A DNA stretch of 64,000 bases from Branchipolynoe longqiensis (GCA_030323885.1 CM059196.1:44105798-44169797), one strand, 5' to 3'. Counted from the stretch's first letter, positions 1 through 11,350 are shown. Translations and numbers: made by a program. Notes: generated by a model from the letters alone, not told the origin.

Positions 1-337
1 TTTTATGTTAAATGATTGAACTTTTGAGATATTTGAAATGAAAAGAATCCAAATAATGCTAACGCTGGTGTGCATACTGATATGCTGGACATTGTGGGCT
101 TGTACGGCGACGTGCAGCAGTAAATGGTTCTACTAAGCTCACTTACTATTCCTTTTATGCACCAATTCATCTTTTTTTGGTGGTAAATATGTTTATTGTC
201 AGTGCCGAAGCACTGGTCTTCCATAGTTCCAGCCGTTTTTCAATTCGGGATTACTTACACAAAAAAACGATATAGAGTAAGATATATAAGGTGAGCTAAC
301 AATAGCTGTTGAATACACAATTGGCAGCATATTGCAC
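1..337. other. No feature recognised
   Basis: AT-rich unique-looking sequence. I see no repeat family, convincing exon or RNA gene. The short open frame on the minus strand near the left edge has no recognisable domain. Confidence 0.4.
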
Positions 338-346
338 CATGGAATT

Positions 347-749
347 TAGATAAAAGATTCACCCGTACTTGTAGTACACGGGTGAAGACCAGCCTTATAT
401 AAATACGGGCGAAAATAGCGTTATTATGGAACAAGAAGTAGAATGCCTGGCACCAGTGTCAAATGGTTACTTATATCAGAACAGAGTTGGTGAATGAGAG
501 AGAATGCAAAAAGACAAGATGGCAGCCAGAGAACGCTGTCGATTTCACTTTTAAATCTGATTAAACTAGATATTATATTATATTTTTCAACTCAAAGGTA
601 GCGGGCTATCAATAAGACATATGTAAAGAATAAATGTTGCTTCTTAGATTGTGAAATTAGGCTCTCATTTCCGTAACCTGCTTTTTCGACCGTTTTTATA
701 TAGGGTTTTTATATAGTGTGCTGCGAGTACCGGGTGAATCCTTTATCTA
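347..749. mobile_element. MITE-9 element, copy 1 (403 bp, 9-bp TSD)
   Basis: The element begins TAGATAAAAGATTCACCC and ends GGGTGAATCCTTTATCTA, an imperfect long terminal inverted repeat that continues into ccagccttatataaatacgg on the left. It is flanked on both sides by the same nine bases, CATGGAATT (338-346 and 750-758), so the boundaries are well defined. It has no coding capacity and shares its interior with the copies at 3.85, 13.2 and 18.6 kb. A 9-bp duplication with long inverted repeats fits Mutator-like or Merlin-like transposition, but I cannot choose between them. Confidence 0.88.
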
Positions 750-758
750 CATGGAATT

Positions 759-1948
759 CTGATAGTTACCCACAAGTTCCACAACAATATGGCAGCAGTA
801 TTATCATAAGACTACATCAATATTAGTCGGATCAATGTTAGTATTTTCATGACATTTACAATGTAAGCAGAAGGTATCTTCTGTATTCATTTGGTAAAGT
901 TGCAATAAGTTTTAATGTAGGGCGTGGTCAGTTGGAGTTAGACAACGAGTAGGGAGCCTGTATAAATGTCAGTTTGGTAGGAATATTCTAGTTTTACCCT
1001 ATCGTGGTTAGCGATGTGAGTTTGTTATTTACAGTTTGCCGTTTTCGTGTTGATAGTCATATGACAGCGATATGAGTTCTGCTGTAGGGGTGGGGCGATA
1101 AGTGCACCAGTGTCCAGGATCAAGTCTAGCCAAGTAGGCTGGTTTCGAAAATGTTATGATTTGATCGGATTATGCAACTTTAACAAACAAAAAACAGCGT
1201 CCCATTGTCGTGGTATTTAAAGGGATCAACACGTCGGAATTGACAAGGTGACATTAAACATTTGCAACATGACGGAGTGTCAAATAAACATAGTCACGTG
1301 ACAGAGCAGCGTTCTTAGTCAGAGCCATGCCTCACATGCATTACAGATATATCCGAAACCACCTAGTCCGTGACCTATATCAATTATCATGAAGTACAGC
1401 GTTAATACTGCCTCCCCCGACTCACCCACCAACAAACACCTTTCTCATCAATTAAGTGGCATATCTAGATGAGTTGTAATCATTACAATCAGATTGCACC
1501 ACCTGGTATTTTAGCTGATGGATTTTTGTATTGATTTATGATTATCATTATTATTATTATTTAGCCTGGAGACAATGGCATGTCATTATAACATGAGTGA
1601 TGTGGTTTTAATTAGACGTGAGTGATCCATTAGTCTGTTTTTCAGAATGAGGAGTGAGGTGAGGCAGACTTTCAATTGTATTAAGTAGTTTTTTCTTCTT
1701 TTGCTTTTTGCATTTTCCCCCCAAGTGCCAGTCTTCTGGACATGCGCGGTCAGTTTTCGGTTATTTATGCGTTTTATGTACATATAAAATAGTACAACAG
1801 GTTATCAGTTTGACTATATTTCACATACTTGAGGCAATAGAACAATGCTGGGGTGTCATACAACTACTAAATGAGGGAGCTGGTTTTGAACCCACATTCA
1901 ATTACATAGAATATATCGTCACATGTGTGATGCTTTACAACAAAAAGG
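759..1948. other. Mostly unique sequence with a MITE-B end fragment
   Basis: No gene seen. A fragment at about 1147-1184 (gatcggattatgcaactttaa) is the terminal repeat of MITE-B with little of its interior. There is a short TTA/ATT run near 1540-1562. A 137-residue frame from 1708 has no domain and runs into SINE-derived sequence. Confidence 0.45.
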
Positions 1949-2062
1949 AAAGTTTGTTTTATTTAACGACACCTCTAGAGCACATTGACTTTTATCATCG
2001 GCTATTGGACATCAAACATATGGTCATTCTGACATATTTCTTTGGAGGAAACCTGCTGCTGC
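1949..2062 (-). repeat. SINE body fragment (acgacacctctagag type)
   Basis: The stretch tttaacgacacctctagag, then a segment containing catcggctattggacatcaa and gaggaaacctgctgc, resembles the body of a tRNA-derived SINE I associate with mollusc genomes. The tRNA-like head is absent. Its right end feeds directly into the 52-bp minisatellite. Family assignment is from memory and should be checked. Confidence 0.6.
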
Positions 2063-2478
2063 CACATAGGCTACTCTTTCCAATAAGCAGCAATGCATGC
2101 TTTACGACAAACCCCACATAGGCTACTCTTTCCAATAAGCAGCAATGCATGCTTTACAACAAACCCCACATAGGCTACTCTTTCCAATAAGCAGCAATGC
2201 ATGCTTTACCACAAACCCCACATAGGCTACTCTTTCCAATAAGCAGCAATGCCTGCTTTACAACAAACCCCACATAGGCTACTCTTTCCAATAAGCAGCA
2301 ATGCATGCTTTACAACAAACCCCACATAGGCTACTCTTTCCAATAAGCAGCAATGCATGCTTTACAACAAACCCCACATAGGCTACTCTTTCCAATAAGC
2401 AGCAATGCATGCTTTACAACAAACCCCACATAGGCTACTCTTTCCAATAAGCAGCAATGCATGCTTTACGACAAACCG
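2063..2478. repeat. 52-bp minisatellite, 8 copies
   Basis: Eight near-identical units begin at 2063, 2115, 2167, 2219, 2271, 2323, 2375 and 2427, each starting cacataggctactctttcc and ending around tttacaacaaacccc. The first unit is continuous with the SINE body to its left, so the array seems to have grown from SINE sequence. Units differ at only one or two positions, suggesting recent expansion. Confidence 0.95.
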
Positions 2479-2799
2479 GATGCGGTGGCGGAATCGATAA
2501 GAGTGCAGGCTTCCCGTGTGGAAGGTCAGGGCAAGTCAAACCAATAACGTACCAAATTGATACTTGTCGCTACAGAGCTGGGTGCGTAGCATTAACAGGA
2601 ATGGGCAAGGACTGGCTAGCTCAGTATTCGGATAATGTAACTGAATGGGATATTGGGCAATGGTGTTGTGGCCTGGTAGTGCAGTTGGGCAGCACTATAA
2701 ATTTGTCAAGAGTGTGCATTATCACAAGTCACTATCCGTCCTGATATGACCATAGTCGATAGATGGTGCTAGGAGATAAAACCCAGACAAAGAGCATGC
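2478..2799 (+). mobile_element. SINE-1 copy
   Basis: The tRNA-like head (gatgcggtggcggaatcg, gagtgcaggcttcccgtg) is followed by the SINE-1 body (caaattgatacttgtcgct, gggcagcactataaa) and the tail near gataaaaccca. It abuts the minisatellite. Diverged but full length. Confidence 0.85.
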
Positions 2800-2894
2800 T
2801 TTGACAGTAACTGGTGAATATACCAGTTACCACAATGCCACTGAATCGAGAATGTAATTGTATTATTACGCGAGTGTTACTTTGATGATACAGA

Positions 2895-3075
2895 GGTGCA
2901 TTATTACTCAGATTAATGATGGTAGTGCAATATGAAGTCATTTGAATGTAGCTCCGATACGAATAACACATTTCAGTGCACATACAAGAAAAAGTCAAAG
3001 AAATGATTGTACATACATGTAGGTAACACAACAGTCATGATTGGGTGGAGTCATTCCAAATGAGCCCTAAGCCTT
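2895..3075. repeat. Unclassified dispersed repeat, copy 1
   Basis: This stretch aligns by eye with 40375-40545: both carry cgaataacac, a roughly 50-base spacer, then gta(t/g)gcaaca-like sequence and end near cctaag. I see no terminal repeats or coding sequence, so the class is unknown. Confidence 0.55.
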
Positions 3076-3233
3076 CGGTTTCAGTCTATCTGAAAGCGCT
3101 CATATGCAGCTCCATATGCCTGCCCACATAATAAAATAATGTCTTTCGATAATAAAAGTGTGCCCCTAAATATATGTAATATATGGTAAATATAACAGTA
3201 CCATGTCGGAGATTTCAAACAATTGTTAAACAG

Positions 3234-3249
3234 ACCCCCCCCCCCCCCG
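3234..3249. repeat. Poly-C tract
   Basis: A run of about 16 C residues. An assembly length error is possible here. Confidence 0.9.
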
Positions 3250-3429
3250 CTGAAAAAAAACACAATAACAATATATGTAATTGGACAAATTAAATAGTGT
3301 ATCTTTATAGCAGAGATCAACTTCAAGTCACAGCAGAGGTTTTGTGGTAGTTGGGCTTGGATGTACTAAAAGCAAAGCGAGAATAAAATGGAAGGTTATA
3401 ATGCATTTATCATGGGGGGGTTCATATAT

Positions 3430-3600
3430 ATATATATGTTTTACAAATGAAGGGACACATCGTGCCTAGAGCAATACTCGAACCCACATTTCTGCCATTC
3501 CAGGGCTAGCGTTTTAACCATTAAATTATCTGAGCTCCATGATGCAATCAACCTACCGACGTGGCATTTCACCGGGGTATGTCAATGCGCTTCACTACTC
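3430..3600 (-). mobile_element. SINE-2 copy
   Basis: Read on the minus strand, this holds ctggaatggcagaaatgtgg followed by gttcgagtattgctc, a B-box-like GGTTCGAnTnC, and an upstream A-box-like tttaatggttaaaacgct. This makes a tRNA-derived SINE likely. The same block occurs at 3765, 8195, 35190 and 35385. Confidence 0.6.
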
Positions 3601-3734
3601 ACCCCCCACCCCCCACCCGCTACCCGACCCACCACCCCACCCACTTTACATACAATTACAAATATCCAGCTCACACACTTACAGTACATACAAATGGGGC
3701 GGTTCAACACTAGGCAGAACACTACGAGTATAGA

Positions 3735-3850
3735 ATCCTGGTCACAGAACCAATGTCATGGAGGTGCTTTTGCGAACGAAGGGATACACTGCACCTTAAG
3801 CAAGACCCAAACCTACACATGTACCATTCCAGGGCTAGCATCCTAACCAA
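3735..3850 (-). mobile_element. SINE-2 copy, left part, interrupted by MITE-9
   Basis: The SINE-2 block (taccattccagggctagc) stops at cctaaccaa. It resumes at 4263 with cctaaccaccaaattatct after the MITE-9 insertion, matching the uninterrupted order seen at 3490-3535. Confidence 0.6.
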
Positions 3851-4262
3851 TAGATAAAAGATTCACCCCGTACTTCCAGTAGAGGGGTGAACGATAACGT
3901 AGTCTAAATACGGGCGAAAATAGCGTTAGTACGGAACAAGAAGTAGAATGCCTGGCACCAGTGTCAAATGGTTACTTATATCAGCACAGAGTTGGTGAAA
4001 TGGGAGAGAATGCAAAAAGACAAGATGGCGGCCAGAGAACGCCATCGATTTCACTTTTAAATTGCATTAAAGTATATGTAGATTTTCCAACTCAAAAGTA
4101 GCGTGTAAACATGAAGACATAAACAAAGAATAAATGTTGCTTCTTAGATTGTGAAATTAGGCTCTCAAAACGACTCATTTCATTAGCCCGATTTTTCGAC
4201 CGTTTTTATATAAGGCTAGTCTTCACCCATGTACTACAAGTACCGAGTAAATCTTTTATCTA
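3851..4262. mobile_element. MITE-9 element, copy 2 (412 bp, 9-bp TSD)
   Basis: Begins TAGATAAAAGATTCACCCC and ends AATCTTTTATCTA. Flanking nine-mers are CCTAACCAA (3842-3850) and CCTAACCAC (4263-4271), 8 of 9 identical. The interior closely matches copy 1 (for example gacaagatggcggccagaga). It sits inside a SINE-2 copy, so it is younger than that SINE. Confidence 0.88.
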
Positions 4263-4350
4263 CCTAACCACCAAATTATCTAGGCAAGCATTCAAATTCC
4301 CCACGCCTATCTGCGTGTGTAATATTTTTCACACGGGGAGGCCAGCGCAC
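4263..4350 (-). mobile_element. SINE-2 copy, right part
   Basis: Continuation of the SINE-2 copy across the MITE-9 insertion (caaattatctaggc, then cccacgcctatctgcgtg). Confidence 0.5.
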
Positions 4351-4759
4351 CTCACTACACATTTAATGTATGCACATGACCATCCACTTTGAATGCCACC
4401 AGTGCGCATGCGCAATGAGTCTTATTGCACGGCCTCATCTATGCAAACCTATGACAGATTTCTAAATGTGTCCCTCGTCTACAGCGGAAATGGCCATAGT
4501 GTAGTAATTCAACTACTTGCTAAAAATGTATAAACACCGCCGGCTATGCCTTGTGCAGAATACCGGACATGGCTAATAGTATATATATATACTATAATAT
4601 AGGCCTTGTTTGTTTTAATGTTCTGCTGTAAGTCATAAATATCATATTCACTAAAATACCAGTCTATGATATCTAGCATTTCGAAGTGTACACCAAAATG
4701 TCCTCTTTCAAATACCTCCAAAGGTAGCCATTTAAAGTGAACATTTATTCAAAGTAAAG

Positions 4760-4970
4760 TGTAGATTGTGCATGTTGCTGGTAACATGAGTAATTCATGA
4801 CGCTGGAGACCGTGCTGGTGTATCAGGATAATTTCATGACGCGTTACCAGTGCTTCCTTGTATAAATTGTGCAGGTTACCAGTAACATGAGGCATTCATG
4901 ACGTTGGAGACCGTGCTGGGGTACCAGGATAATTTCATGACGTGTTGCCAGTGCATCCTCGTACACAAAA
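4760..4970. repeat. Two-copy tandem duplication, about 101 bp
   Basis: The block attgtgcatgttgctggtaa through ttaccagtgcttccttgta recurs about 101 bases downstream with roughly 10 percent divergence. No coding frame is preserved. Confidence 0.8.
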
Positions 4971-5084
4971 AATAGCAGCATTCATATCATTCGCTGCTGT
5001 AACTTCACAGGGTACGGGTCGGTTTTCAAACTTTAGGCTCAACGGTAACGGAACCTCTGCGTTGTTGAAATGATCGAACAAGCA

Positions 5085-5235
5085 TAATTATCTATGAAAA
5101 ATAAATGGCAGAAATTAAAATCCATTGGATTATGCTTCTTTAAAAGATTAATATCTATCAGGGACATAATTATCTATGAAAAATAATTGGCAGAAATTAA
5201 AAACCATTGGATTATGCGACTTTACAAGTTATCAG
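5085..5235. repeat. Duplicated MITE-B end fragment
   Basis: Two direct copies of attatctatgaaaaataa followed by ccattggattatgc, the right end of MITE-B, lie about 82 bases apart. The remainder of the element is missing. Confidence 0.6.
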
Positions 5236-5462
5236 GGACAGGTAAGTACTTTCAGGGAGTTAATACACACCGTTTTCATGTACCGCCTGGGTCTGGTCAT
5301 CATGGTGGGCAGGTGGGTGGGTGAGAGGGTGGTAGAGGGACCAGGTCAAGATGTCAGCGCAGCGTCTTCAGCGTAGTCCAAATATGATGTCAGGTCACAG
5401 AATGTAAATCCCAGGGACAAGCAAAGCCAGCGTCTCGCTGTTGGCTGCCGTAGTGTTTCCTC

Positions 5463-5717
5463 ACTAATAAGGCAACGGTGGTGATACCAACCAGCAGATA
5501 CGGGTTGTGGGTTCGATCCCCAGTCGAGTCAAAGCCAAGACCGACAGAATTGACACCTGTCACCACCCTTCCTGACGCTCGGTATTACTAAGATAGGATA
5601 TGGCTGGTTCAGTGGGGCTGCACTATAAAGTCGCCATGAACGCGAGCCGTCACAAGTCGGAACTCGTACTTATTTATCATATAGACTCTGTTGTTGCTGG
5701 GATATAAAACCCCAATT
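5463..5717 (+). mobile_element. SINE-1 copy, internally deleted
   Basis: The B-box region gggttcgatccccagtcgag is followed by a shortened body. The segment between the tRNA head and cactataaagtcgccatg lacks the usual gtgactgagtgggat block. The tail is gggatataaaaccccaa. Confidence 0.75.
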
Positions 5718-6000
5718 AACCGAGACAATTGTCAGTGTTGCCGTGTCCACTTGATACTGCACCAGCTCCAGCTTGTCTACCTACATAACCAGTATTATAT
5801 ATACTTGATACTGCACCAGTTCCACAACCTGGCCCGGCTACACAACCAGCATTGCATACACTTGACACTGCACAAGCTACACAACCAGCACTACTATGCA
5901 CACCATACACTGTACAACCTACACAACCAGCACTACTATGCACACCCACCACTACACCAGCTCAGCTCCATCCTGCCCAACTAAACAACAAGCACTGTGA
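5718..6000. repeat. Degenerate CCA/ACAACC-rich minisatellite
   Basis: Repeated phrases such as cactgcacaagctacacaac and acaaccagcactactatgca recur every 40-60 bases with changes. Both strands stay open over about 80-100 codons, which I take as a repeat artefact. Confidence 0.65.
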
Positions 6001-6841
6001 GCACTTGGCACTGCACCAGCACAGGCCACACCATCAAGGCGCGCCTTCTCTCACCACCCCTCTCCAACACGGAGCGCATGTCAGGTGGAGACTGAGATGA
6101 TAGCTTCCTGGCATTCCTCCATGAGACACCCACGGCACTTGCACCTGTCTCATCAGTCGGGCTGGCCACAGTCAACAGACTCCGCTCCCTGTGTGCTGCA
6201 CGCACTATTTGGTAGCCATTGATGACAAGCTTAGATCCATGGATAGCTTAACAATGATCTGCTTTGTTCTTAACCAAGCGAACACTGCTGCCCCAATATG
6301 CGTTGTTCCCAAACCCGCTATCAGGTGGACACGACATGAAAGGTGTGAACAAACGATGTCAAGACGGCGATCTGAGTGACGTCAGCTGTCAGAGGACCAG
6401 TGTCATAATGACCATTACCCACCCACTCACCCCATCTCCTACCCCTCCACCACACATCTCCTACCCCTCCACCACACACAGTCCACAAGTTGTATGTCAC
6501 TCTCCAGGCGTGTACCCAGCATATTACAGGTGGGCCGTGAGATCAGATGGGAACTGGGAAGTTACTTTGGAGATTGACTCAGTTCATCATCCGTCATAAT
6601 CATAGGGTCACCTCTGACCTTGCTCTCCAAGCAGAGTCTGTGGGGTGAGATCATCAGTCCATGTGCACTCGAAATGGCGGCTTTTATTACATGCATATGT
6701 ACACTGATCCCGGTTTATGGTGTGACTTTACTGTATTGTATAATAAGACTTATTAAATGTGCCTTCATGAATATTTGCAATGTGCCATGCCAACCAATTA
6801 TTTAATTCAGTTCTGTTTAGCAAGATGACCACCAAACGAGG
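6001..6841. other. No gene recognised
   Basis: Contains a C-rich segment near 6415-6480 (short duplicated ctcctacccctccaccacac). Several 60-110-codon frames overlap but show no domain, consistent reading frame or splice context. Confidence 0.4.
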
Positions 6842-7150
6842 TTGGGCGAATCATTAAGATTAAGAGTGTTTGGCGGCTTCCTGTGCAGGAGGTCGTGAGT
6901 TCAAACGCTAACCTAGTCAAACCATAACTTACCACAAATTGATACTTGTTGCTACCTAGTCTGGCTCTCTGAATTATGAGTATAGCACAAGGACTGGTTT
7001 TCCCAATATCAGGATAGTGTGACTGAGTGGGATATCGAGTCTTGGTGCTGGTGAGGCACTATAAAGTTGCCATGAATGTGCACTATCACAAGTTGGTACC
7101 CTTCCTGATATGACCTTAGGCATTGCTAGGCTGTAAAACTCCAACAAAAT
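6842..7150 (+). mobile_element. SINE-1 copy
   Basis: Head ggcggcttcctgtgcaggag and B-box-like gagttcaaacgc, then body tgactgagtgggatatcgag, cactataaagttgccatga, and tail ctgtaaaactccaacaaa. Confidence 0.85.
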
Positions 7151-7163
7151 GACATGGACTGAA

Positions 7164-7700
7164 ATGCCACAGTTCAAAGAATCTGCATGATTAGCCACAA
7201 GTCCAGTTTCAACAATCTGCATGGAGTCACATGTGCAATCAACACACAGTAGGTGGCCACGGTTCCAACAATCTGCATGGATAGTCACATGTGCAGTCAG
7301 TGGGTGGCCAGTTCCAACAATCTGCATGGATAGTCACATGTGCAGTCAGTGGGTGGCCACAGTTCCAACAATCTGCATGGATAGTCACACATGCAGTCAG
7401 TGGGTGGTCACAGTTCCAACAATCTGCATGGTTAGTCACATGTGCAGTCAGTGGGTGGCCACAGTTCCAACAATCTGCATGGATAGTCACATGTGCAGTC
7501 AGTGGGTGGCCACAGTTCCAACAATCTGCATGGATAGTCACATGTGCAGTCAGTAGGTGGCCACAGTTCCAACAATCTGCATGGATAGTCACATGTGCAG
7601 TCAGTGTGTGGCCACAGTTCCAACAATCTGCATGGATAGTCATATGTGCAGTCAGTAGGTGGCCACAGTTCCGACAATCTGCATGGATAGTCATGTGTTC
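7164..7700. repeat. 51-bp minisatellite, about 10 copies
   Basis: Units starting caacaatctgcatggatagt occur at 7210, 7266, 7315, 7366, 7417, 7468, 7519, 7570, 7621 and 7672, mostly spaced 51. Because 51 is divisible by three, frames of 155-200 codons stay open on both strands. I do not call these genes. Degenerate units extend to about 7764. Confidence 0.93.
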
Positions 7701-7774
7701 AGTCAAGCAGGGAAGTAACTACATACAGTGGGATTCAGTGGCTGACCACAATTCCAACAATTTGCACAGCAAGT

Positions 7775-7953
7775 CAATGGGGGCATTCGACTGGGCCATT
7801 TCTATCCGCAACTTTACGGATGGAACGGATGGAGCCACATACACACATCCGAATCATCAGTATATGAACCCACTTCCGGTCCCAGTCAAATAGGAATTTG
7901 TTCGGAAATATTTTGATATTCGGATAGAGAGGCCCAGTCGAATGCCCCCATTG
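7775..7953. mobile_element. Short TIR element (179 bp)
   Basis: Left end caatgggggcattcgactgg and right end ccagtcgaatgcccccattg are perfect inverted repeats, with inverted matching continuing to tatccg. The interior repeats cggatgga and atccgaatc. Flanks read TCA and TGA, so the duplicated target is unclear. Confidence 0.85.
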
Positions 7954-8194
7954 ACATTCGCACATTACGTATAACTGCGCAGTACAGTATGGTGCATATT
8001 CACAAAGCAAATGAAATCATTTCAGCACTGTTGGAGCGATGCAATTTGTAACGCAGTAATCACAATTTGGTAGTACCTCATGTTAGAAATAATACATTGG
8101 TGCTACCTAAAGCAAAACATTTTTATTTAAAACAGGTGTGAGTTGCACTTACCTCCCCAGGTGAAATGCCACACACACATGTAGGTGTGTATGT

Positions 8195-8290
8195 GAACAG
8201 TCTATTGGCTAAAGCCCTAATGGCTAAAACGCTTGTCTTGGAATGGCAGAAATGTGGGTTCTAGTTCCGCTATGGGTATGATGTCCCAAT
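8195..8290 (+). mobile_element. SINE-2 copy
   Basis: Contains taatggctaaaacgct (A-box-like), tggaatggcagaaatgtggg and a weak B box gggttctagttcc, in the order expected for the plus strand. Confidence 0.55.
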
Positions 8291-8839
8291 TTGTTGCAAC
8301 ACATCCCCCAAAACAATAGCATTGTTGTGGCACGTTGGAATGTTAATCATTGCACAAGGGATGTAGTTGTTGTTGCAAACAATTTCCAACTGAGTTAAAC
8401 AATCCCATGTCCAATGAATCATCGCGTTATACCCCGAATCGCGCTAAATCGAAGTTTCACTCTACTACTAGATTATTATTTTTAAACCTATTTAGTTCTG
8501 TAAATATATGGGTTTTTTGTTGTTGTTATTTAAGTGTTATCACTTAATTTGGTTTACAAATATATGTTTGCTTGATTGCTTAGCAATTATTTTATACTAT
8601 GTCTGCAGCAAAGGCCATGTTCACAGCAAGAAAAGAAATATGCAAGGAATATGACATGAAATGAACAAGCCATCACCCTATTGCCCTTCCGTGGTTTTAC
8701 TTAACTTTCCAAACCGTTATATGAAAAGAAAGTTCAATCTGTCACGTACTTTCAATAGCATAGGAAACTTATTTCGGATTTCCTCAACTTTCCAGGTTTT
8801 CCATAACCCTGCATGAGAATCCAAGTTCGGATGACAATT
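8291..8839. other. No feature recognised
   Basis: AT-rich sequence, no repeat family identified. Frames shorter than 66 codons only. Confidence 0.4.
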
Positions 8840-9115
8840 CTCATCGACGTCTTCACGAATGGATGACGCCATATCCAACTAGTATCTCCAGATTGCCAAT
8901 TTCGATCCATGATCTCCGGAATGTATGACGTCACAGACAACTTATCTACACGATGTCAATTTCCATCCATGCCCGTCTTGATATGACGATAGATGTTTCC
9001 AGGACGTAAAACTCCAACAACCAACCAATACATTCCATGACCTCAGGAATGGATAACGTCATGTCGATCTATGTTCAGAATGTCAATTTCCATCCATGAC
9101 CTCATGACATCACTG
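8840..9115. repeat. Degenerate tandem repeat interrupted by a SINE tail
   Basis: Phrases like gtcaatttccatccatgacc and ctcaggaatggataacgtca recur every 70-75 bases about three times. A SINE-1 3' fragment (8970-9028) interrupts the array. Confidence 0.65.
8970..9028 (+). mobile_element. SINE-1 3'-end fragment
   Basis: cccgtcttgatatgacgata, then ccaggacgtaaaactccaac. Only the last 55-60 bases of SINE-1 are present. Confidence 0.8.
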
Positions 9116-9325
9116 GCCAAGATGGCTATGCTAGTGTCTGCTTGCAAGTCACGTGCAGACCGATGTATTTAACTTGTAATTAGAAGTCGTGAGTCGTGAA
9201 AAGCCACTAAATATCCAGATCCGGACACACTTCCTTCCGCATAGAGCACATTGACACCGACCAGCAACAGCCATTAACGGACGGGATTGTCAAACTGATA
9301 CAGCGTCCACCCCCAATGGTGGTGT

Positions 9326-9673
9326 CACAGTTTGTTTGTTTGTTGTTTTACGTCCTAGCAACATCTAAGGTCATATCAGGACGGGTACCGACTTGTGACA
9401 GTGCGCACTCATGGCAACTTTATAGTGCTGTCCCACTGGGAAACCAGGCTGCCGGCACCATGACCTGGTATCCGACTCAGTCACATTATCCTGACACTGA
9501 GCACACCAGTCCTTGCCCTATCCTAATAATGCCGAGCGCCTGGCTAGGAAGCGACAAGTATCAATTTTAAAGTCATTGGTTTGAGTTTGATTCGACCGGG
9601 ACTCGAACCCACGACCCCACGATCTACCAGCACGGGAGACGGACGCTCTAACTCATTCAGCCATCCCGTCTGG
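9326..9673 (-). mobile_element. SINE-1, full-length copy
   Basis: On the minus strand it begins with a tRNA-like head (gatggctgaatgagttagag, B box gggttcgagtccc), followed by the body and a tail of acgtaaaacaacaaacaaac. Low divergence from the copy at 34373-34711. Confidence 0.92.
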
Positions 9674-9789
9674 TCTAGAGGTGGTGGTGTCACAAAATAA
9701 AATCGCCTGCTCAATATGTTCCCCCACCGCAGCCAAAATAAAACCTCCTATTGATATAATACATCCTATTGATATAATACATATATTTA

Positions 9790-9826
9790 CACACACACAC
9801 ATACACACACACACACACACATACAT
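9790..9826. repeat. CA/ACAC microsatellite
   Basis: Alternating acacac with occasional ataca. Confidence 0.9.
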
Positions 9827-9864
9827 ATGTATATACCGGCGGTTATATTTCGACATAAAACATA

Positions 9865-9975
9865 GGTAGGTGGAGGAGTGGGGTGAAGGGAGGAGGGGAA
9901 TGGAGGAGGGGAGGAAGGTGGAGAGGGGAGGAGCGAAGGGGTGGGAAGAGAGGAGAAAGTTACTGGAGAGGGAGG
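9865..9975. repeat. GA-rich tract
   Basis: Purine-only stretch of aggagggg-like words. Shorter relative of the tract at 11.35 kb. Confidence 0.8.
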
Positions 9976-10092
9976 GGTTTTGTCCCGGAATAAAATCTCT
10001 TTTGCGGACTAAGCTGTATGATTAATCAAATACCATAAAGTTTTCCCCATTTATAGATCTTATCTTCAGCATCTATATATACCACGATTAAA

Positions 10093-10541
10093 GCTGCTTA
10101 GTCCAATGAAAGATTAAAATTTTCTAAACCAATCTTACATATTTAAATTCGACACTGCTGCATCTATTAAGCATTTTCTGCTGTGTAGAAGGGAATAAGT
10201 CAATTTAATACTAAGTTAATTTAATACTATTTTAAGTTAATAGAACCTGTTACTGCTGTGTAGAAGGGAATAAGTCAATTTAATACTAAGTTAATTTAAT
10301 ACTATTTTAAGTTAATAGAACCTGTTACAGCTGTGTACTCAGGATTTTGGTGTGCATGCCAAAAGTAAATAAGCAAATTTACATTTCAAACACTCCAAAG
10401 TTGGCCATTTATATATTTGTTTAAGTTACTTCAAACTGAAGGAAAGTTAATTACAAAGATCAACCTAATACATGTATGTAAAAATAAATATTGCAGAAAC
10501 TCAACAAAAAACAAAGATATCCGACTATGCAACTTTAAATA
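10093..10541 (+). mobile_element. MITE-B copy with internal tandem duplication
   Basis: Left end ttaaagctgcttagtccaat and right end ccgactatgcaactttaa are inverted repeats. The interior holds the family words gtgtgcatgcc and aagttacttcaaactgaagg. Positions 10178-10327 contain two nearly identical 75-bp copies beginning ctgctgtgtagaagggaata. Confidence 0.82.
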
Positions 10542-10837
10542 CTCTGTAGCTGGATTTGAATAAAAGAGCATGGAATCAATACAAGGCTGGCTGGTGGAAT
10601 CCTGAATCTGTGGGAGGTTGGCGTGTAAATGTGTGATGACAATGCGCCAGCCACCAGCGAACCCTCCATTAGTGACGTCACAAATAACAGTAAAAGAGCG
10701 CGGCGTGAAACCAGCAGTAGTTGTCCCCTTACAAAGTCATTACTGCAACGGCTACCATTCAGGTCCTAGAGCCAAGAGCCGCGTCGCATCATGGTCCAAC
10801 AAATACCCACATCTCCCCATCCCCAGGCACTACTGGA

Positions 10838-11040
10838 CTGACTGATTGATTGATTGATTGGTTGGTGACGATTTAACCCAGTGTTGTCAGCAAAGGCCAT
10901 ATTCGCGATGAAAAGTTCAATAGAATTCATTCTGTCACTTTGGTTTCACACACAAAAAATGTATACAGCCCATTTATAGTTGTACATTACAATTTACATA
11001 GAATGTTTAAATGGTCAAATCCGTGTCATTTTGACAGTGG
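10838..11040 (+). mobile_element. SINE-3 copy
   Basis: Starts gattgattgattgattggtt, then gtcagcaaaggccatattcg and ctgtcactttggtttcacac. The same order is found at 12625. Class inferred from dispersed, tail-less copies, and no B box is obvious. Confidence 0.5.
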
Positions 11041-11164
11041 AACTACTGGAAAGTCTGACACACGGGCCCGCGTTCATGTGAATGTATCTTAATATGTGGC
11101 TGAAAACTTCGCTTTACACTATCATCACCTACTTGCGAAATGTCAATAAAAGATCTTGAAAACA

Positions 11165-11245
11165 CAATAAGATTAAGAGATGGGGCAGGAGAAGGAGTGG
11201 AGGGAGGAGGGAGGAAACAATGGAGTGGTGGGTTACAGAGGGAAA
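11165..11245. repeat. GA-rich tract
   Basis: Purine-rich ggagaaggagtggagggagg-type sequence. Confidence 0.75.
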
Positions 11246-11292
11246 TAGAACAAGAGAGGGAATGAGAGAGCGAGTGAATTGGAAAGATAATG

Positions 11293-11350
11293 ATTTGGTT
11301 GGTTGTTGGAGTTTTACGTCCTGGCAACATTTAAGGTCATATCAGGATGG
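11293..11350 (-). mobile_element. SINE-1 3'-end fragment
   Basis: ttggttgttggagttttacg, then gcaacatttaaggtcatatc. Cut off by the GA tract that starts immediately to its right. Confidence 0.8.

Noticed and set aside
2063..2478. CRISPR-like array
   Set aside because: Units are contiguous 52-bp tandem copies without unique spacers, and the context is a eukaryotic genome.
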